Positions 39,075-49,874 of a stretch of 64,000 bases of DNA are shown here, piece by piece (positions within the stretch are counted from its first letter, which is position 1; each line of letters opens with the position of its first letter). The stretch spans positions 73,429,856 to 73,493,855 of the forward strand of contig NC_054740.1 in NCBI RefSeq assembly GCF_018143015.1, read 5' to 3'. The stretch comes from Lytechinus variegatus (Eukaryota > Echinodermata > Echinoidea > Temnopleuroida > Toxopneustidae). The notes under the pieces were generated by a model, which saw only the letters and a list, made by a program, of their open reading frames with translations, had not been told where the DNA came from and ran no database searches. The position numbers were made by a program, and so were the translations under genes.

Positions 39075-39345
39075 GGGTCGTACTAAACCAAATAAGGTAA
39101 AGCCGGCGACCGAAGGACGCGTAACAAAAAAAAAACATTCCTGTACTTGTTTAGGGGTTCATCTCAGGGAACATTTGCCAAGAGTATCGTTTTATTTCCA
39201 ATACTTGTTAAGGGTAGGGTTTCACACGTCAACACTTGTTAAGGGGTGCATTTTCAGAATATGAAAATTACGTGTTTAGGGTGCTTTTCGAGACCCCATG
39301 GTCGCGCATGGTATCCACTCGTGAATGGAAGTGCCCCCACCCCCT
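39075..39345 (-). mobile_element. Fragment related to the G-run-ended elements
   Basis: Repeated ACTTGTT(T/A)AGGGG words at about 39145, 39205 and 39230, then a C-rich end GTGCCCCCACCCC. Similar words occur inside 51749-52296 (ACAACTTGTTTAGGGGCC). Confidence 0.5.
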
Positions 39346-39500
39346 CCGGAGCCAGATACCCTATACCGTGAGAAAAAAAGTAAACTCTCAGTGCTTTTAG
39401 TGGTAATGTTGGGGAAAATTATCCTACATGAATCATTATGTGTTTCATCAGAAACACATACTAGTATTTGAAAGATTTCGAAGCTAGCCAGTACCGTATA

Positions 39501-39665
39501 CACTGCAAAAATGAAGTGCTAATTTAGCACCTAGGCCTACAGTGCTTGTTTAGCACTACGAGTGCTGACTTTCTAGTTCAAATTTAAGATAGAAAATGAG
39601 CACTCGTAGTGCAGTCACTATACAAGTCTTGGTAGTGCTAAATTAGCACTTCATTTTTTACAGTG
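39501..39665. mobile_element. Short palindromic MITE (CACTGCAAAAATGAAGTGCTA)
   Basis: 165 bp flanked by TA (39499-39500, 39666-39667). Inverted arms share AATGAAGTGCTAATTTAGCA. An inner pair GCACTACGAGTGCT / GAGCACTCGTAGTGC is visible. Related words at 21625-21660 and 21885-21935 are fragments. Confidence 0.83.
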
Positions 39666-39843
39666 TACGGGGGGAAGCAAACTCTCAGTGCCTTTAGTGA
39701 CATGATATTGGTGAAAATTGCCCTATTATTTTACCCTGTCAGTGGTAATAACCGCAAGACGTCAGGTATCATTTCATTTCGATTTTATTTTAGATTTTAT
39801 TTGGTAATGTGTAACCATATTTTCTTCATCATAACGGAAGAAG

Positions 39844-39854
39844 AAAAAAAAAAG
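39844..39854 (-). terminator. Pol III oligo-T terminator of tRNA-Glu
   Basis: An A-run on the plus strand gives a T-run immediately 3' of the tRNA-Glu gene, the standard RNA polymerase III stop. Confidence 0.85.
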
Positions 39855-39858
39855 AGCT

Positions 39859-39930
39859 CTCCCGTGCCGGGAATCGAACCCGGGCCGCGTGGGTGAAAAC
39901 CACGAATCCTAACCACTAGACCACACGGGA
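39859..39930 (-). tRNA. tRNA-Glu (anticodon UUC)
   Basis: A 72-nt cloverleaf with perfect 7-bp acceptor stem (TCCCGTG/CACGGGA), a D arm of the form TGGTCTAGTGGTTAGGA, a perfect CGTGG/CCACG anticodon stem with TTC anticodon and a CCGGG/CCCGG T stem around TTCGATT. A and B boxes are intact. A T-run Pol III terminator follows within about 10 nt (complement at 39844-39854). It looks functional, unlike the SINE heads elsewhere. Confidence 0.95.
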
Positions 39931-40349
39931 TTCGCTTGAATGAGCGGGAAAAATTATAACTTATATAAGAGAGCATACAATACTGCTGACGATGCAAATA
40001 ATAAAATGTCGCATTCACGTGAAGGTGATACTACACTGTACATGCTTTGCATTTGTTTAAGTAGATAAAATACTTCTTTTTCAGAATGTGTACTCAGATT
40101 CTGCTTTCTAATGGAATATATTGGATCATAAAATTAGCCGAGGTTCTCTAATGCTGTTAACTAACACACAGAGCCGCTATACGAAGGCCCTACATGTACA
40201 TGCGTTGCACGTATACACACACACGCACACAGTACAGCTAGCCACGATAATAAATGAGCGTTGTGGTTTGAGTACGGTCACGCTCCGTTCAATTTCATTC
40301 TAATTCATGTAATCTTTCATTAAGGGCTTTCATGCTTTTGAAATTTACA

Positions 40350-40436
40350 ATTATTATCATCATTATCGTTATCATGGGTGTTATGATAGTGATTATAATG
40401 ATAATAATAAGAATAATAATTATTATCATTATCTTG
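40350..40436. repeat. Imperfect (ATT/ATC/AAT)n tract
   Basis: Triplet-rich ATTATC/ATAATA stretch changing strand sense along its length, partly self-complementary. Confidence 0.75.
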
Positions 40437-41456
40437 CGCTTTGTCCCAGAATCTGTTCGGCTGGTTTGTGATCATTTTTTGTATACATACCTTTTTATAT
40501 CGATATGTCAACGCCAGTCTTTTATTAGTAAAGGATTTAAATTCTCGTCTATAACATTAAACAATGAAATATAATTACCTGTATAACATCCAACTGTGCA
40601 TTTCCAATACTTTGTATAAAAAATCAACATGCTTTAATGTTTATCATCGAGGCATTTCTTTCTGTGATCATAATGTGATCGTAATCGATAATATTCGTTT
40701 TTATTAATATTTCCTTCTTGGTAGTTTGTAAGACAATGGACCTAGTAGCTCCATGATAGGACTCGGACAGTCCGACACCCAAATCGGCTGGATAGATTAG
40801 ACCCCCATCCCTGTCGGAAAGTTCATCATTTTGAAATACTCAGACTAATGAACTCGTGAATTAACATAGCTTTTAAATGAAAATTTGCCTTTTTATAGCA
40901 CTAAATCTGAAATATTTTTCTGATTACTCCTATATTTTGCATTCGATTTTAAAACAAAAAGCGAAAGTGCATGGTTGACTTCTACCTGGTTAAGACACGC
41001 CCCGTGTTTTCAAATGGGTGGACTTCGGCCTCGTGAATATTTGGTGGTCTTTTGGACCTTACCATTAGATAAGTGCACTCTTTGCTTACAAAATAATACC
41101 ATGATGATTCAGCTTACTGTAATCAAAATTATTTTCACCCGCCTTGGCCGTTAATGATAGCTCCACGAATAAAAATAACAGAGTCCTTACAATATAGTTT
41201 ACACTATCCCACTTCCTTCGAGGGCATGATAGAAGATTCAAGACCAAGGAACCGGGAGCACGTGAAGAGAAGTAAAGATGAAAGGAAAATGTTCAAATAT
41301 TATTTGGTTTTCTGGATATTATGTCAAAATATTTTCAAAAAATCGACTTTTGAAAAAATATTCTTGCTCACAGCTCAATTTTTCCTCATACGACATGTCT
41401 GGCCCCTCTAAATATTTTGCTCATTGTGCCACTGCCTTCCTTTATTAGACCTACCT

Positions 41457-41690
41457 CAGGGGTGGATCCAGGATTTTCCAAATGAGGGGGGGGGGGCATA
41501 TTTTCCAAAGAAAAAAAATTACGAGCAAAAAAGGGGGTTAACCTAACATCTAAGGTCATTTCGTTCACTTTAAACTTGACAAAAAACTTGTGTATGAACG
41601 ACATATTACAATTGAAAATATATGCTGTAACTTTCAAGGGCACAGGCCGGATCTGCCCCCCCCCCCTCCCCACACTCGCCGATTCGCCAG
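41457..41690 (+). mobile_element. Fragment with CAGGGGTGGATCCAGGATTTT end
   Basis: One recognisable terminus of the GGATCC type, followed by a G-run and unclassified sequence, then a C-run at 41657-41670. Confidence 0.4.
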
Positions 41691-42362
41691 TAGCCTACCT
41701 CCTCCACAATGGTCTGCTCAATATTCTAAAATCATTGTGTTGACTGTGACTGTGGAACATCCCAACCATGCGATGCTTCAAAGTTTGGTGCCTTTAGCTT
41801 ATGAGACTCATCGGCAGTGCAAGCAACAAAGATTATGTAAAGGCTGCATGCACGTCATGCAAGATGTCAGACACAATATTTGGCATTTAAACCCACCTCA
41901 AAATCGCCTCTTCTAAATAATGATGCTGAAAAATTACCCGGGCCCCGTAAAATACTATTAAAGGTTAGTGATTAGTCGCTAATTTGAAAGAATAATTCTG
42001 ATTGGTCCCTCGGCTAGTCATACTGAGTAAAATGCGCATGTCAACGATATAGGCTATTTCATTCAAACTTTAACATTTGCGTTAGGAGGCACTGGTCATC
42101 AATTAATCGTTCCAGTGGCGGAACCCCCATTCCTGAGAAAAGTATGAGTATTTTCCTCTTTAAGTCCCCTCTCCCTCTTCGATGCCTTTGCCAAGGAAAG
42201 GAGGTGATTGGGAAAGATATCCTTCGGGGTGCTTGTCTTTGAGAAAAAGTGGATTCTTTTACAAGTCTACTGCCCTATATAAGAAATCCTAAATATACCC
42301 ACTGAATTTATATTATGAGTGAGGATTAAGCCGCATTATTGGATAATGTTTCGGTGTGTTAA

Positions 42363-42795
42363 AGGACGAGTCTACTCCAACAAAAAGTTTATAAAAATAA
42401 AAAAAAGTAAAATCCAACAAGTATAACGCTGAAAATTTCATCAAAATCGGATGTAAAATAAGAAAGCTATGACATTTTTGAAGTTTCACTTAATTTCACG
42501 AAACAGTTATATGCACATCCTGGTCGGTATGCAAATGAGGAGACTGATTACGGCATCCACTCACTATTTATTTTGTATTCTATTATATAAAATATGATAA
42601 TTTTCAGGTGAAACAACAATTTATTCATCCCTTGACATGTGGAATTAGTATTGTTTAATACTGTATGGTTCAATCAAGTTGGTCTTATTGTCAAATCTGT
42701 AAAAATGAAATATTGCGTAATTCAAACAATAAAAAATAAATAGTGAGTGAGGGACATCATCGACTGTTTCATTTGCATGTCACTGGGTTGTGTAT
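42363..42795 (+). mobile_element. MITE family B copy, right end lost
   Basis: Left TTAA at 42359-42362 and terminus AGGACGAGTCTACTCC. The left arm holds an AAAATCGGATGTAAAATAAG module. The right arm stops near 42795 after GGGACATCATCGACTG. Confidence 0.85.
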
Positions 42796-42868
42796 ATCAC
42801 ATGGTAGTGACAACATCGGGCACTCAGATTTTGAAACTTGTGTGTAGGGATGTGGAATAAGAACTTAA

Positions 42869-43404
42869 TGGGGAATCCTACCCAAATAAAAACAAAAGGA
42901 AAAATCAGACAAGTTGGTAGGTGAAAGTTTGAACAATATCGAACAATAAGAAAGTTATGAATTTTTAAAGTTGTGAATATTGGTAATCACTATACCTATA
43001 GAGATTTCAAATTGGCAACAAAAGTAATGTCAAAGTGATGTAAGGTTAAGGCAAGGACTACTCTTTCATGTACTCCAATACATAAAATGACTAAAATTAC
43101 ATTTTTAGATGTTTTATTTCTAGGCTCTAGGCTATATTTTGATTACAGTCCCAGGGGGTATTTGGCAGAAAATCACATATCACTGATTATAAAGTACATG
43201 GCCTATGTGAAAGTTGTCCTTGCCTCCTGTCATAATTTACTCACCCAGTTGCCAATATGAAATCTACATAGTCTGAGAGATCTAAATTTTTAAACAGCCA
43301 TAACTTTCTTATTGCTTGTCCGATTTCTTTCAAAATTTCACCATTCTGTTTTACTTATTTTTCTCTATTCAAACACAATATTCTGACCAGGGCTGGATTC
43401 CCCT
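42869..43404 (+). mobile_element. MITE family E (TTAA-flanked)
   Basis: 536 bp with left TTAA at 42865-42868 and right TCAA at 43405-43408. Termini are TGGGGAATCC and GGATTCCCCT. Arms contain AATAAGAAAGTTATGAATTT and its inverse and a CAAATTGGCAAC / GTTGCCAATATG pair. It abuts the LINE fossil. Confidence 0.82.
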
Positions 43405-44166
43405 TCAAGTTGCTTTTAACAGGAATATTGGGTCCAAATCAAAACAATACTTTTTAAATGAAAACTGGTTGGATAAACATTTGATTTATATTAGCGATTT
43501 ACTTGACCTTCCTATTCCAGACATTGAATCATTTCAAGACATTGTTTTTGATTATGGTGTTGATTATTTTACACGAAAGGAGGAAACATAATTTTTGGAT
43601 GAAAAATATTCCAGAAGGCTGGCTTGTTAGCTCTGATATCAACCAGCATGATGTGTATAATACGATGTTGGAGGACTGTATTCCTGAAAACTCCTTATCA
43701 TACTGGAATGCTCTCTGTAAAGATGTACCTTTGAATTGGTAAGAAATTCATCTGAAAATTTTTAAATGTTCGATCATTACCCGTTTTCGTTAATTATATT
43801 TCAAATTCCTTCATAGAGCAATTGCCTTTAATTTCTTTTTACATTAGATTAAAAGAAAGGGCTCTCCAAAGTGCGATTTTTTCAAAAGTAAACAAGAAAC
43901 ATTTGTACATTATTTGGTTTATGGAATGCACCCACATTCAACCTATTTGGAATGAAGTGATTAAATCCATAAATATTGAAATGCATAATAACATTAAATT
44001 TACTGCCTTAGAAAGAATGTTCGGACACAAAGACGATAGATTTGTGACTTACATTTTTCTTATACTGAAATATTTTATTTATATTTGTAAATTCCAAAAT
44101 AACTCTCCCACCTACCAAGCTTTTAAAATCCATTTGTATGTTAATATAGAGAGACAGAGTATATGA
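43405..44166 (+). pseudogene. LINE reverse-transcriptase C-terminal fossil (L1/Tx1-like)
   Basis: Three frames joined by frameshifts and stops give the C-terminal third of a LINE ORF2. First, a segment with the YISDLLD word (to about 43590). Then, after a frameshift, NFWMKNIPEGW and further residues to about 43742. Next, a stretch with FLH...PKCDFF..KQETFVH (zf-RVT-like C-x-F pattern, about 43750-43900). Finally, after another shift, a WFMEC....IWNEV segment and the ILKYFIYICKFQ helix typical of the L1-clade tail, ending at a stop at 44164-44166. It is 5' truncated exactly where a TTAA-type MITE ends (43404). An AT-rich tail and a (TA)n tract follow. It is non-functional. Confidence 0.72.
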
Positions 44167-44406
44167 TCACCAAAAAGCAAGGTAAACTAACTCTTCATTT
44201 CTGCAAATTGAGATTTGAACTGTAATTTGCTATGAATGTTCGTGGTAATCTTTATCAATATTTATGTATTGAAATTCATGTCGCTCCTTCATTCCTCTTT
44301 CTATTCCTTTATTATTCTATTTTTGTTTATATTGTATTTCATGTGTGACATTTCATGGAATTGTTTTTTGATCGTTGTTGTATAATTATTTTATCAATTG
44401 AAACTG

Positions 44407-44413
<7 letters not shown>

Positions 44414-44475
<62 letters not shown>
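44414..44475. repeat. (TA)n microsatellite
   Basis: About 30 uninterrupted TA units after the LINE fossil; it could be the expanded LINE tail. Confidence 0.97.
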
Positions 44476-44480
<5 letters not shown>

Positions 44481-44746
44481 ACTTAAGTTGCTATGCTAGA
44501 TGGCCCTCTGCAAATGGAGGTGTCAAACTGGAATTTAGCATGGGGGTCTTCGAGAGGTAATGCCTGGAGTGAGCGGCTGAGGAACGGGGGGGGGGGGGGG
44601 TGGTCAATAAAAAAGGGTGAAAATTATATGTTTGGGAACTGCAATGCCGGCAAGGCATGAAAGGGGGTTTTAAGGGCCGCACACTTAAATACCACCATTG
44701 ATATGGTGTTTCAGATTATCATTGCACGTGACTGTAAAAACAAGGA

Positions 44747-44838
44747 AAGTGTTAGATTGGTGTTTCTCTGTCATCATTTGATCTCTTCGGTGTTTCATAT
44801 TGTTGCCATATAGTGGTTATAAGCTGGAATCGTTGTAC
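44747..44838 (-). pseudogene. Degenerate tandem copy of the 3' end of MCT exon 5
   Basis: About 90 bp downstream of the true stop, this stretch repeats the end of exon 5. The shared words include GTGTTAGATTGGTGTTTCTC and the region around ATTCCAGCTTAT. Read in the homologous frame it gives T-T-I-P-A-Y-x-H-Y and then stops. It looks like a decayed tandem duplicate now lying in the 3' UTR or 3' flank. No acceptor or role is visible. Confidence 0.65.
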
Positions 44839-44868
44839 ATAATAATGATAATAAGAACATGGAAGGTG

Positions 44869-45032
44869 TTAGATTGGTGTTTCTCTTCCGTCATTTTGAC
44901 CTCCTCTTTCTCGGTGTTTAGGCTTGGTGTCGTAGTGGTAATAAGCAGGAATCATTGTTAGTAGAGCAGCAACATTCAACCCTCCAAGAAAAACAAATGT
45001 CACTTCATAATCAGCTACTGATGCTATCCATC
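44869..45032 (-). CDS. MCT-like gene, terminal coding exon 5
   Basis: 164 bp from acceptor ATTCAG to a TAA stop. It encodes a Gly-Trp start, a charged bend (DYEVTF), TM12 and a short hydrophilic tail ending ETPI. The GW...D...YxxxF...GG pattern is typical of the last MCT helix. The 3' part of this exon is repeated just downstream (see 44747-44838). Confidence 0.85.
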
Positions 45033-48000
45033 CTGAATGTGATTTACAAAAAAAACAATGATCAAGTAATTGATTTATTCATTAATTATTGATTATTTGA
45101 TTGATAATTAACAATTATTTAACCCGCGTCGTTTTAACAAAAAAAATCATGCACACAAAAAAATGGAAGCCGCCAAAATGCCTAAAGTTTGTTATGTTGT
45201 ATAAAACTTGTGCCTTCGGAACAATGAATAAAACAATGACAACAACAACAACAACGAGACCCCTTTTAAAGGAAAGCTTGTTTAAAGTGTTTTGTATGGA
45301 GAAGTGGTGGTGTTATAATAAGAAACATGGAATAATACAAGGTGAAAACTAGGAAAAACGCGCACAAAACTAAGTAGTAGAAAATCGTTCTCTTAAAAAC
45401 CCCAAACAGTCAAATGAATCTACTAGTTTGTCTTCTATATTGTACAAGCTGTTGTAGGGGTAAAAATAGCAATTTGTTCCTTTTTTTTGGGGGGGTCTCC
45501 TCTTCGCTAAGAGCACTAATCCCTACCCCCGGCCCCCGGGCCCTTAACCATACAAAACGCCACTTAAATGAAAGACTCTGCAGTGGCCAAGGACGTTGTG
45601 GCAAGTATTTTGTAATCCAGTTGCACGTACAAAATACAAACAGATTGATGGGTCCGAGGTTCGAGCCCTAGTTCACGTTCAGTTCTTTCGCATAGTGACG
45701 TTGAAAGTCAACTACAGACGTCAGCGATTTCATGTGGTCAGTGTCATCACCAAGGGCTTGGGCAAGGCAAATCAAAACCTTTGCACCATTTGATTATATA
45801 ATTATTTCCTTTTTTACTTTTATCATTATCATTATTGACTATATATCGCCATCATCGTCGTTAATAAGTATATTCAATAAACTGTAATAATAATATTAAT
45901 AAAATAAATTAATAACTGGAATAAATGGTGACGATAAGCCAACATTAGAGCCAAAGATTACAAGCAGTGATAGAAAATTGTTATCAAATTATGTTCCGTA
46001 AATCTTAAGGTGTAGGCAAAATAATATATACCTGCAACAAGGCCACCAGTAGGTCCTGCAAGCCCATATGTCAGACTACTCAAGCCGTAGGATGTCGAAA
46101 ATCGATCTTCGGATACGGTATCCTATGGAATATGAAAACCAATGAAAAGATATGATTTATCTCCTGGCCAGGACGGTCACCAATAGTTGGTGAGCTCTAT
46201 GATGAATTCATCCTATCATAATTAAGGATTATGGTAAAAGTAACCGTATAGTAAAAATTTAAAATAAATGAGACCATATACTACACATCATAGTTTAAAG
46301 TTTCCTTTCCTTCATCATTATACATGTGAATATCATGTTTTTAAAAAGTAGTTTTATCACGTATCCTGGTTTAAAAAGCAGCTTGAAATTACCTTTAGCA
46401 TAACTGACGTTAATGTTAAGCTGCCGCCAAGGAAAAGGCCGTTGGTGAACCCCGCTATTGTCAGAAGCATAGTATTTGATAGTAGAGGGTCAAGGAATAA
46501 AACAACACTGTTTATTAAAGAGAACATCATGAACATTCCCCGTGGCGTCATCCATCCTCTATCTGTAACGGGTCCTTGTAGGAAAGCACCAATCCCTTCA
46601 CCAATCCCACTGACTAGATTGATCAGAACGGCATTCGAAAGTGTTATCCCTTTGGCCAAGGCATGAGCAACAAAAAATATGTACCAGGCTGAATGAACCA
46701 TAGAAAAAAGGAAGGTGGATAGATATATGAAATTCAGGAATGGTTCGTCGCGACAAAGGGAGAAGTCGAGGAAACGCCAAAGCCACTGGAACGGACTCAT
46801 AAGAATTTCAGTGAACGTTCGCTCGGTTCTTACATAAATTTGTGATTCAAATTGAAACGAGTCGATCTGTCCATTAACAATCCTTGCAGAGGTCGGTTGC
46901 ATAGCTACGTTACTTTGTATCAACTCGCCATCATTCCCTGCGCGATCGTGAGTAATTTTCTGTCGATAGAGTAATGTTGAGTCTTCTTGAGGACATCCGC
47001 ATTCAGACGAGCGCTGTTCTTTCTCATCCTCACCGGAACTCAGGCTGTCACTCAGCATGTCCAACTGACACTCGTTTTCGGCGTCACGGTCGTCGGCGTC
47101 GTTTGGACAGGTTGTTCCCCTCGGTTGGCCTATTGTCTTGTCACGGCGTCCATTCTTCCTCTGGGTCCTTGGGTCACGAAGGAAAGCCGTACAAACAACC
47201 ATGTTCAAAGACAACCCTCCTAGTAAGAGGATGGTTCCCTTCAAACCAGTAGCATCCAGTAACATTTTGGTCATCAGAGGAAAGACCAGACTCAGGGCAG
47301 AACCGCTTTCAGTGATCCCTACAACAACCCCGAAGTGTTTGCTAAAATAACGATTGCAGACAACAATAGAAGGTAGCGAGACCAAAGCATATCCAGCCCC
47401 TGCAATGAAATTTAAAAGACATACATTTCACAAAATAATCATGATCATTTGGAGAATTAAACTTGATCATATTTTGGTATGAACTTTGGAGAATGTATAA
47501 AAAAGTGCCGACATCAATTTTCGTTTTTTTCTGAACCACATTCTCTTTCAGCATGTTCAGTAACACGCATTGATGCGGAATTTTGTAAGATACTATAAAT
47601 CTTTTGCTCAGCCTCCAAGACTATACAAAAAAATACAAATTCAAGAATTCTCAACAAATTATTTCGAAAGAAAATGTCTGTGTTGTCTCACCTGAAGTAA
47701 ACATGGCGATAGAAAATCCTACTACACCGGAAGCAAGGGAAGCAAGAGAGATTGCCACGCCCATGACGGCACTTCCAAACATCATCATTGGTCTAATTAT
47801 CGCCTGTCGATTTGATAATGGTGCCGTGAAAGGAGCTGTTTAAGAAGAAATATAACAAGGTATTTATATTTTATCACAGACTTCTTCCATAATATATGGC
47901 CGACGATAAAGTTTTTGGCTTGTTTTTAGATATCTATTTATTCATTCATTCAATTTTGTTCCGATGATGTTGAGCGTCAATTGCTCGAGTTCTCTTGAAA

Positions 48001-49874
48001 ACTGCATTTCATCGATATGAACCTTGAAATTTAATCCATCAACGGATTCGATATGACGGAAGGGTAAAATAACGGGATCGATGTTAGGATGAAAGGTCAT
48101 TCTTAAAAAAGGTGGATGTTACGGATGGTTGAAATGTCATTAAAACGGAGACGATGCGACGGAAGGGTAAAATATCGTTTTTTAAACCGAGTGGTTATTA
48201 TAATTTGTGACGGAATTAGGGTGAAATGTCATTCATAAAAGATAATCTAAAGTGTTGGGGAGGGTTAAGTGCTATTTAAGTCGATGTGCTGGAAGGGTGG
48301 ATTGTTACTCTTAAATCAGAGTCGATGTATTTGGAGGGTTAAAATATGTCAATAAACGGAGTCGATATTACGGAAGAGTAAAATATTCTTAAAACGGAGT
48401 CGATGCGACGGAGCCTGTAAAATCTCATTCTTAAACGGATGCTACACAGGGGCGGTGGAACCTCCCTCACCCCTATTCCCCGTAGGAAAAACGCCCTTTT
48501 TCAAAATGGAAAATGCCCTCTTTTCAAAATGAAATGTGCCCCTTTTCAAAATGAAATACCCTTTTTGAAGTAAAACACAATACATTTTAGGTCAGAAAAT
48601 CACAATTTTTTGGCTCGCGCTTCGCGCTCGCATCAGTTATTATTGAGTATAAGGTGTTAGTCCCTTTCATGGTTATCGTCCAGATTTCAGGTTGGATTAT
48701 TACACATTTTTGGCTCGTGTTTCGCGCTCGCATCAACATGTATATTAAGGTAGTCATGCTGATCCTGGTAAAATAAAATGCCTAGAATGTCCAGTTTTCT
48801 GGTTTCAGCTCTCGCTTCGCGCTCGCATTATTTGATTCTGTATCCTATTAATGAGTCACCAAATACAGTCCTTAAAAGGTTCCATTTCTGGTCAGTATAA
48901 AAATTTCAGCTCGCGCTTCGCGCTCGCGTTAATTCGTTAGTTAGATTCACACCCCCTTTTCATGATTACAAAAACTGCTCGGAATGTTTACGTTTTACGT
49001 CTTAATATATGAAATTTCCTAAAGTTTGAGCTCGTGATTCAAGCTCGCAACATCTCACATGGATGCTCTTGCCAGTAAATACGTCCATAATTGACCAAAA
49101 GTTAGTTTTACAGCTTCAGATTTGAATTTGTTACCAAGCAAAAAATAAAACCTAAACAATATATCAATCAGAAAATCACTTTGATAAAAAAAACTTGTTC
49201 AACTTAATTACTACAAAACACACAACTGCATCACACAGATGATAATCTCATGGTGAAAATATCCGTTTGCACCAAAAAGCCCTTTTGGCATATAAATGCG
49301 CTTTTTTAATATCCCCAAACGCAAATACGTTAAGCCGCCTCTGATACTACACATATGCATGAAATAAGAAATCATAATCATGCAGCGGCGGCTAGAGGCC
49401 GCAACTTCACCTTTTGCCTGCGGTCACATCACTGGCCCTTAGAGGGGGGGGGGGGGTACGTCGAAATGAAACATTATGATTGCTTATATTTTTATCTTTT
49501 TCGATTATTATTGGTAATGGAATATTCAATATTTATTTTCTTCAAAGAGCATTATATAGCCTCATCTCCCCAACTGCATACTTACCTAATAGGTAGGACA
49601 TGCCATGAGAGAGACCAAGTATGAAGCCAATAGTAGCAATCTCAGTTTCAAATTGGAATACGAGTTCATCGACCAGGACGCCAAAACCTTTGGTGATGCC
49701 AAATTCCAACAATCCAATAATGAAGAGGGACACGACCACGAGACACGCTCGTGGACCGGTCTCGTCGATTTTGCCGTCACGAACATTGACGTCGACTGTT
49801 GCGTCCTTTTCTGACTCAGGTTCGGAAACTTGAGAGGAGTTATTCTCTTCCGATAGACTTAGATTATCTTTCAT
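44869..49874 (-). CDS. Monocarboxylate transporter-like protein (SLC16/MCT family), five exons
   Basis: Predicted 12-helix major-facilitator transporter of the plasma membrane. The family moves monocarboxylates or related small solutes, often with protons; the substrate here is unknown. Coding exons on the minus strand are 49874-49586, 47835-47692, 47399-46393, 46122-46032 and 45032-44869. They join in phase to 564 residues plus stop. Visible marks: TM1 about residues 43-65, followed by the family-like TKGFGVLVDEL; a YFSK...GxxxxGS segment about 162-178 matching the conserved MCT TM4-TM5 region; a TM6-TM7 cytosolic loop of about 145 residues (219-364), acidic and Ser-rich; DRG at about 424-426 after TM8; TM11 in exon 4 and TM12 in exon 5. 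The usual N-terminal DGGWGW-type motif is not present before TM1. The start was chosen at the first ATG of the open exon; an upstream exon cannot be excluded. SLC16A12/13/14-like is possible, but I cannot assign a member. Confidence 0.88.
45033..46031 (-). other. MCT intron 4
   Basis: 999-bp intron, donor GTATAT and acceptor ATTCAG. A GAGGTTCGAGCCC word at about 45656 resembles a Pol III B box but lacks a convincing cloverleaf. Contains a G/C-rich patch at 45485-45545. Confidence 0.8.
46032..46122 (-). CDS. MCT-like gene, coding exon 4
   Basis: 91-bp exon, residues 481-511. The translation runs from DTVSEDRFSTSYGL through SLTYGLAGPTGGLVAG. This matches the typical MCT segment joining TM10 to TM11 (RFS..YGL....G...GP..G). 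The acceptor is CCATAG and the donor GTATAT. Confidence 0.85.
46393..47399 (-). CDS. MCT-like gene, coding exon 3 (large central exon)
   Basis: 1007-bp exon, residues 145-480. It carries TM4-TM6, the long central cytosolic loop and TM7-TM10. The acceptor is TTGCAG and the donor GTAATT. One large central exon is common in SLC16 genes. Plus-strand open frames over this exon are shadows. Confidence 0.9.
47692..47835 (-). CDS. MCT-like gene, coding exon 2
   Basis: 144-bp exon encoding the end of TM2, TM3 and the start of TM4 (residues 97-145). The acceptor follows a pyrimidine-rich tract ending AAACAG and the donor is GTGAG. The phase matches exon 1 (split codon 97) and exon 3 (split Gly codon 145). 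The segment AIIRPMMMFGS aligns in character with the MCT loop 2-TM3 region. Confidence 0.85.
47990..48450. repeat. Degenerate tandem array ACGGAAGGGTAAAAT in MCT intron 1
   Basis: About nine units with 40-60 bp spacing. The core is (A/G)ACGGAAGGGTAAAAT, a TCATTCTTAAA stretch and CGGAGTCGATG. Seen for example at 48055, 48158, 48209, 48330, 48370 and 48408. Confidence 0.78.
48595..49060. repeat. Tandem array with GCTCGCGCTTCGCGCTCGC cores in MCT intron 1
   Basis: Five units of about 95-125 bp with cores near 48612, 48712, 48807, 48905 and 49029. The core is CpG-rich in an AT-rich setting and nearly self-complementary. The spacer includes CCCTTTTCATG and AATGTCCAG-like words. Confidence 0.82.
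49586..49874 (-). CDS. MCT-like gene, coding exon 1
   Basis: Encodes residues 1-96 and the first base of codon 97. It holds an acidic, Ser-rich N-terminal tail, TM1 and most of TM2 (the stretch ending HGMSYLL). The donor is GTAAGT (complement at 49580-49585). The reading frame is open further upstream without an ATG to about 49925, so the ATG at 49874 is the best visible start. Confidence 0.82.

Larger units (their letters stand above)
39931..42358. other. No gene seen
   Basis: Outside the triplet tract (40350-40436) and the GGATCC-type fragment (41457) nothing is recognised. The 41590-41916 frame has no domain character. Confidence 0.55.

Noticed and set aside
43316..43404. N-terminal part of the frame leading into the LINE fossil
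   Set aside because: This part is the right arm of MITE E; the LINE match begins only after the target site.
45586..45672. B-box-like GAGGTTCGAGCCC in MCT intron 4
   Set aside because: Spacing and stems do not form a tRNA; the A box is doubtful.
46442..47350. Several plus-strand frames opposite the transporter exon
   Set aside because: Shadows of MCT exon 3; the minus frame has family motifs and spliced continuity.
48595..49060. Possible CRISPR-like regular repeats
   Set aside because: Repeats are imperfect, the spacers are related to one another and the DNA is eukaryotic intron; an ordinary tandem array.
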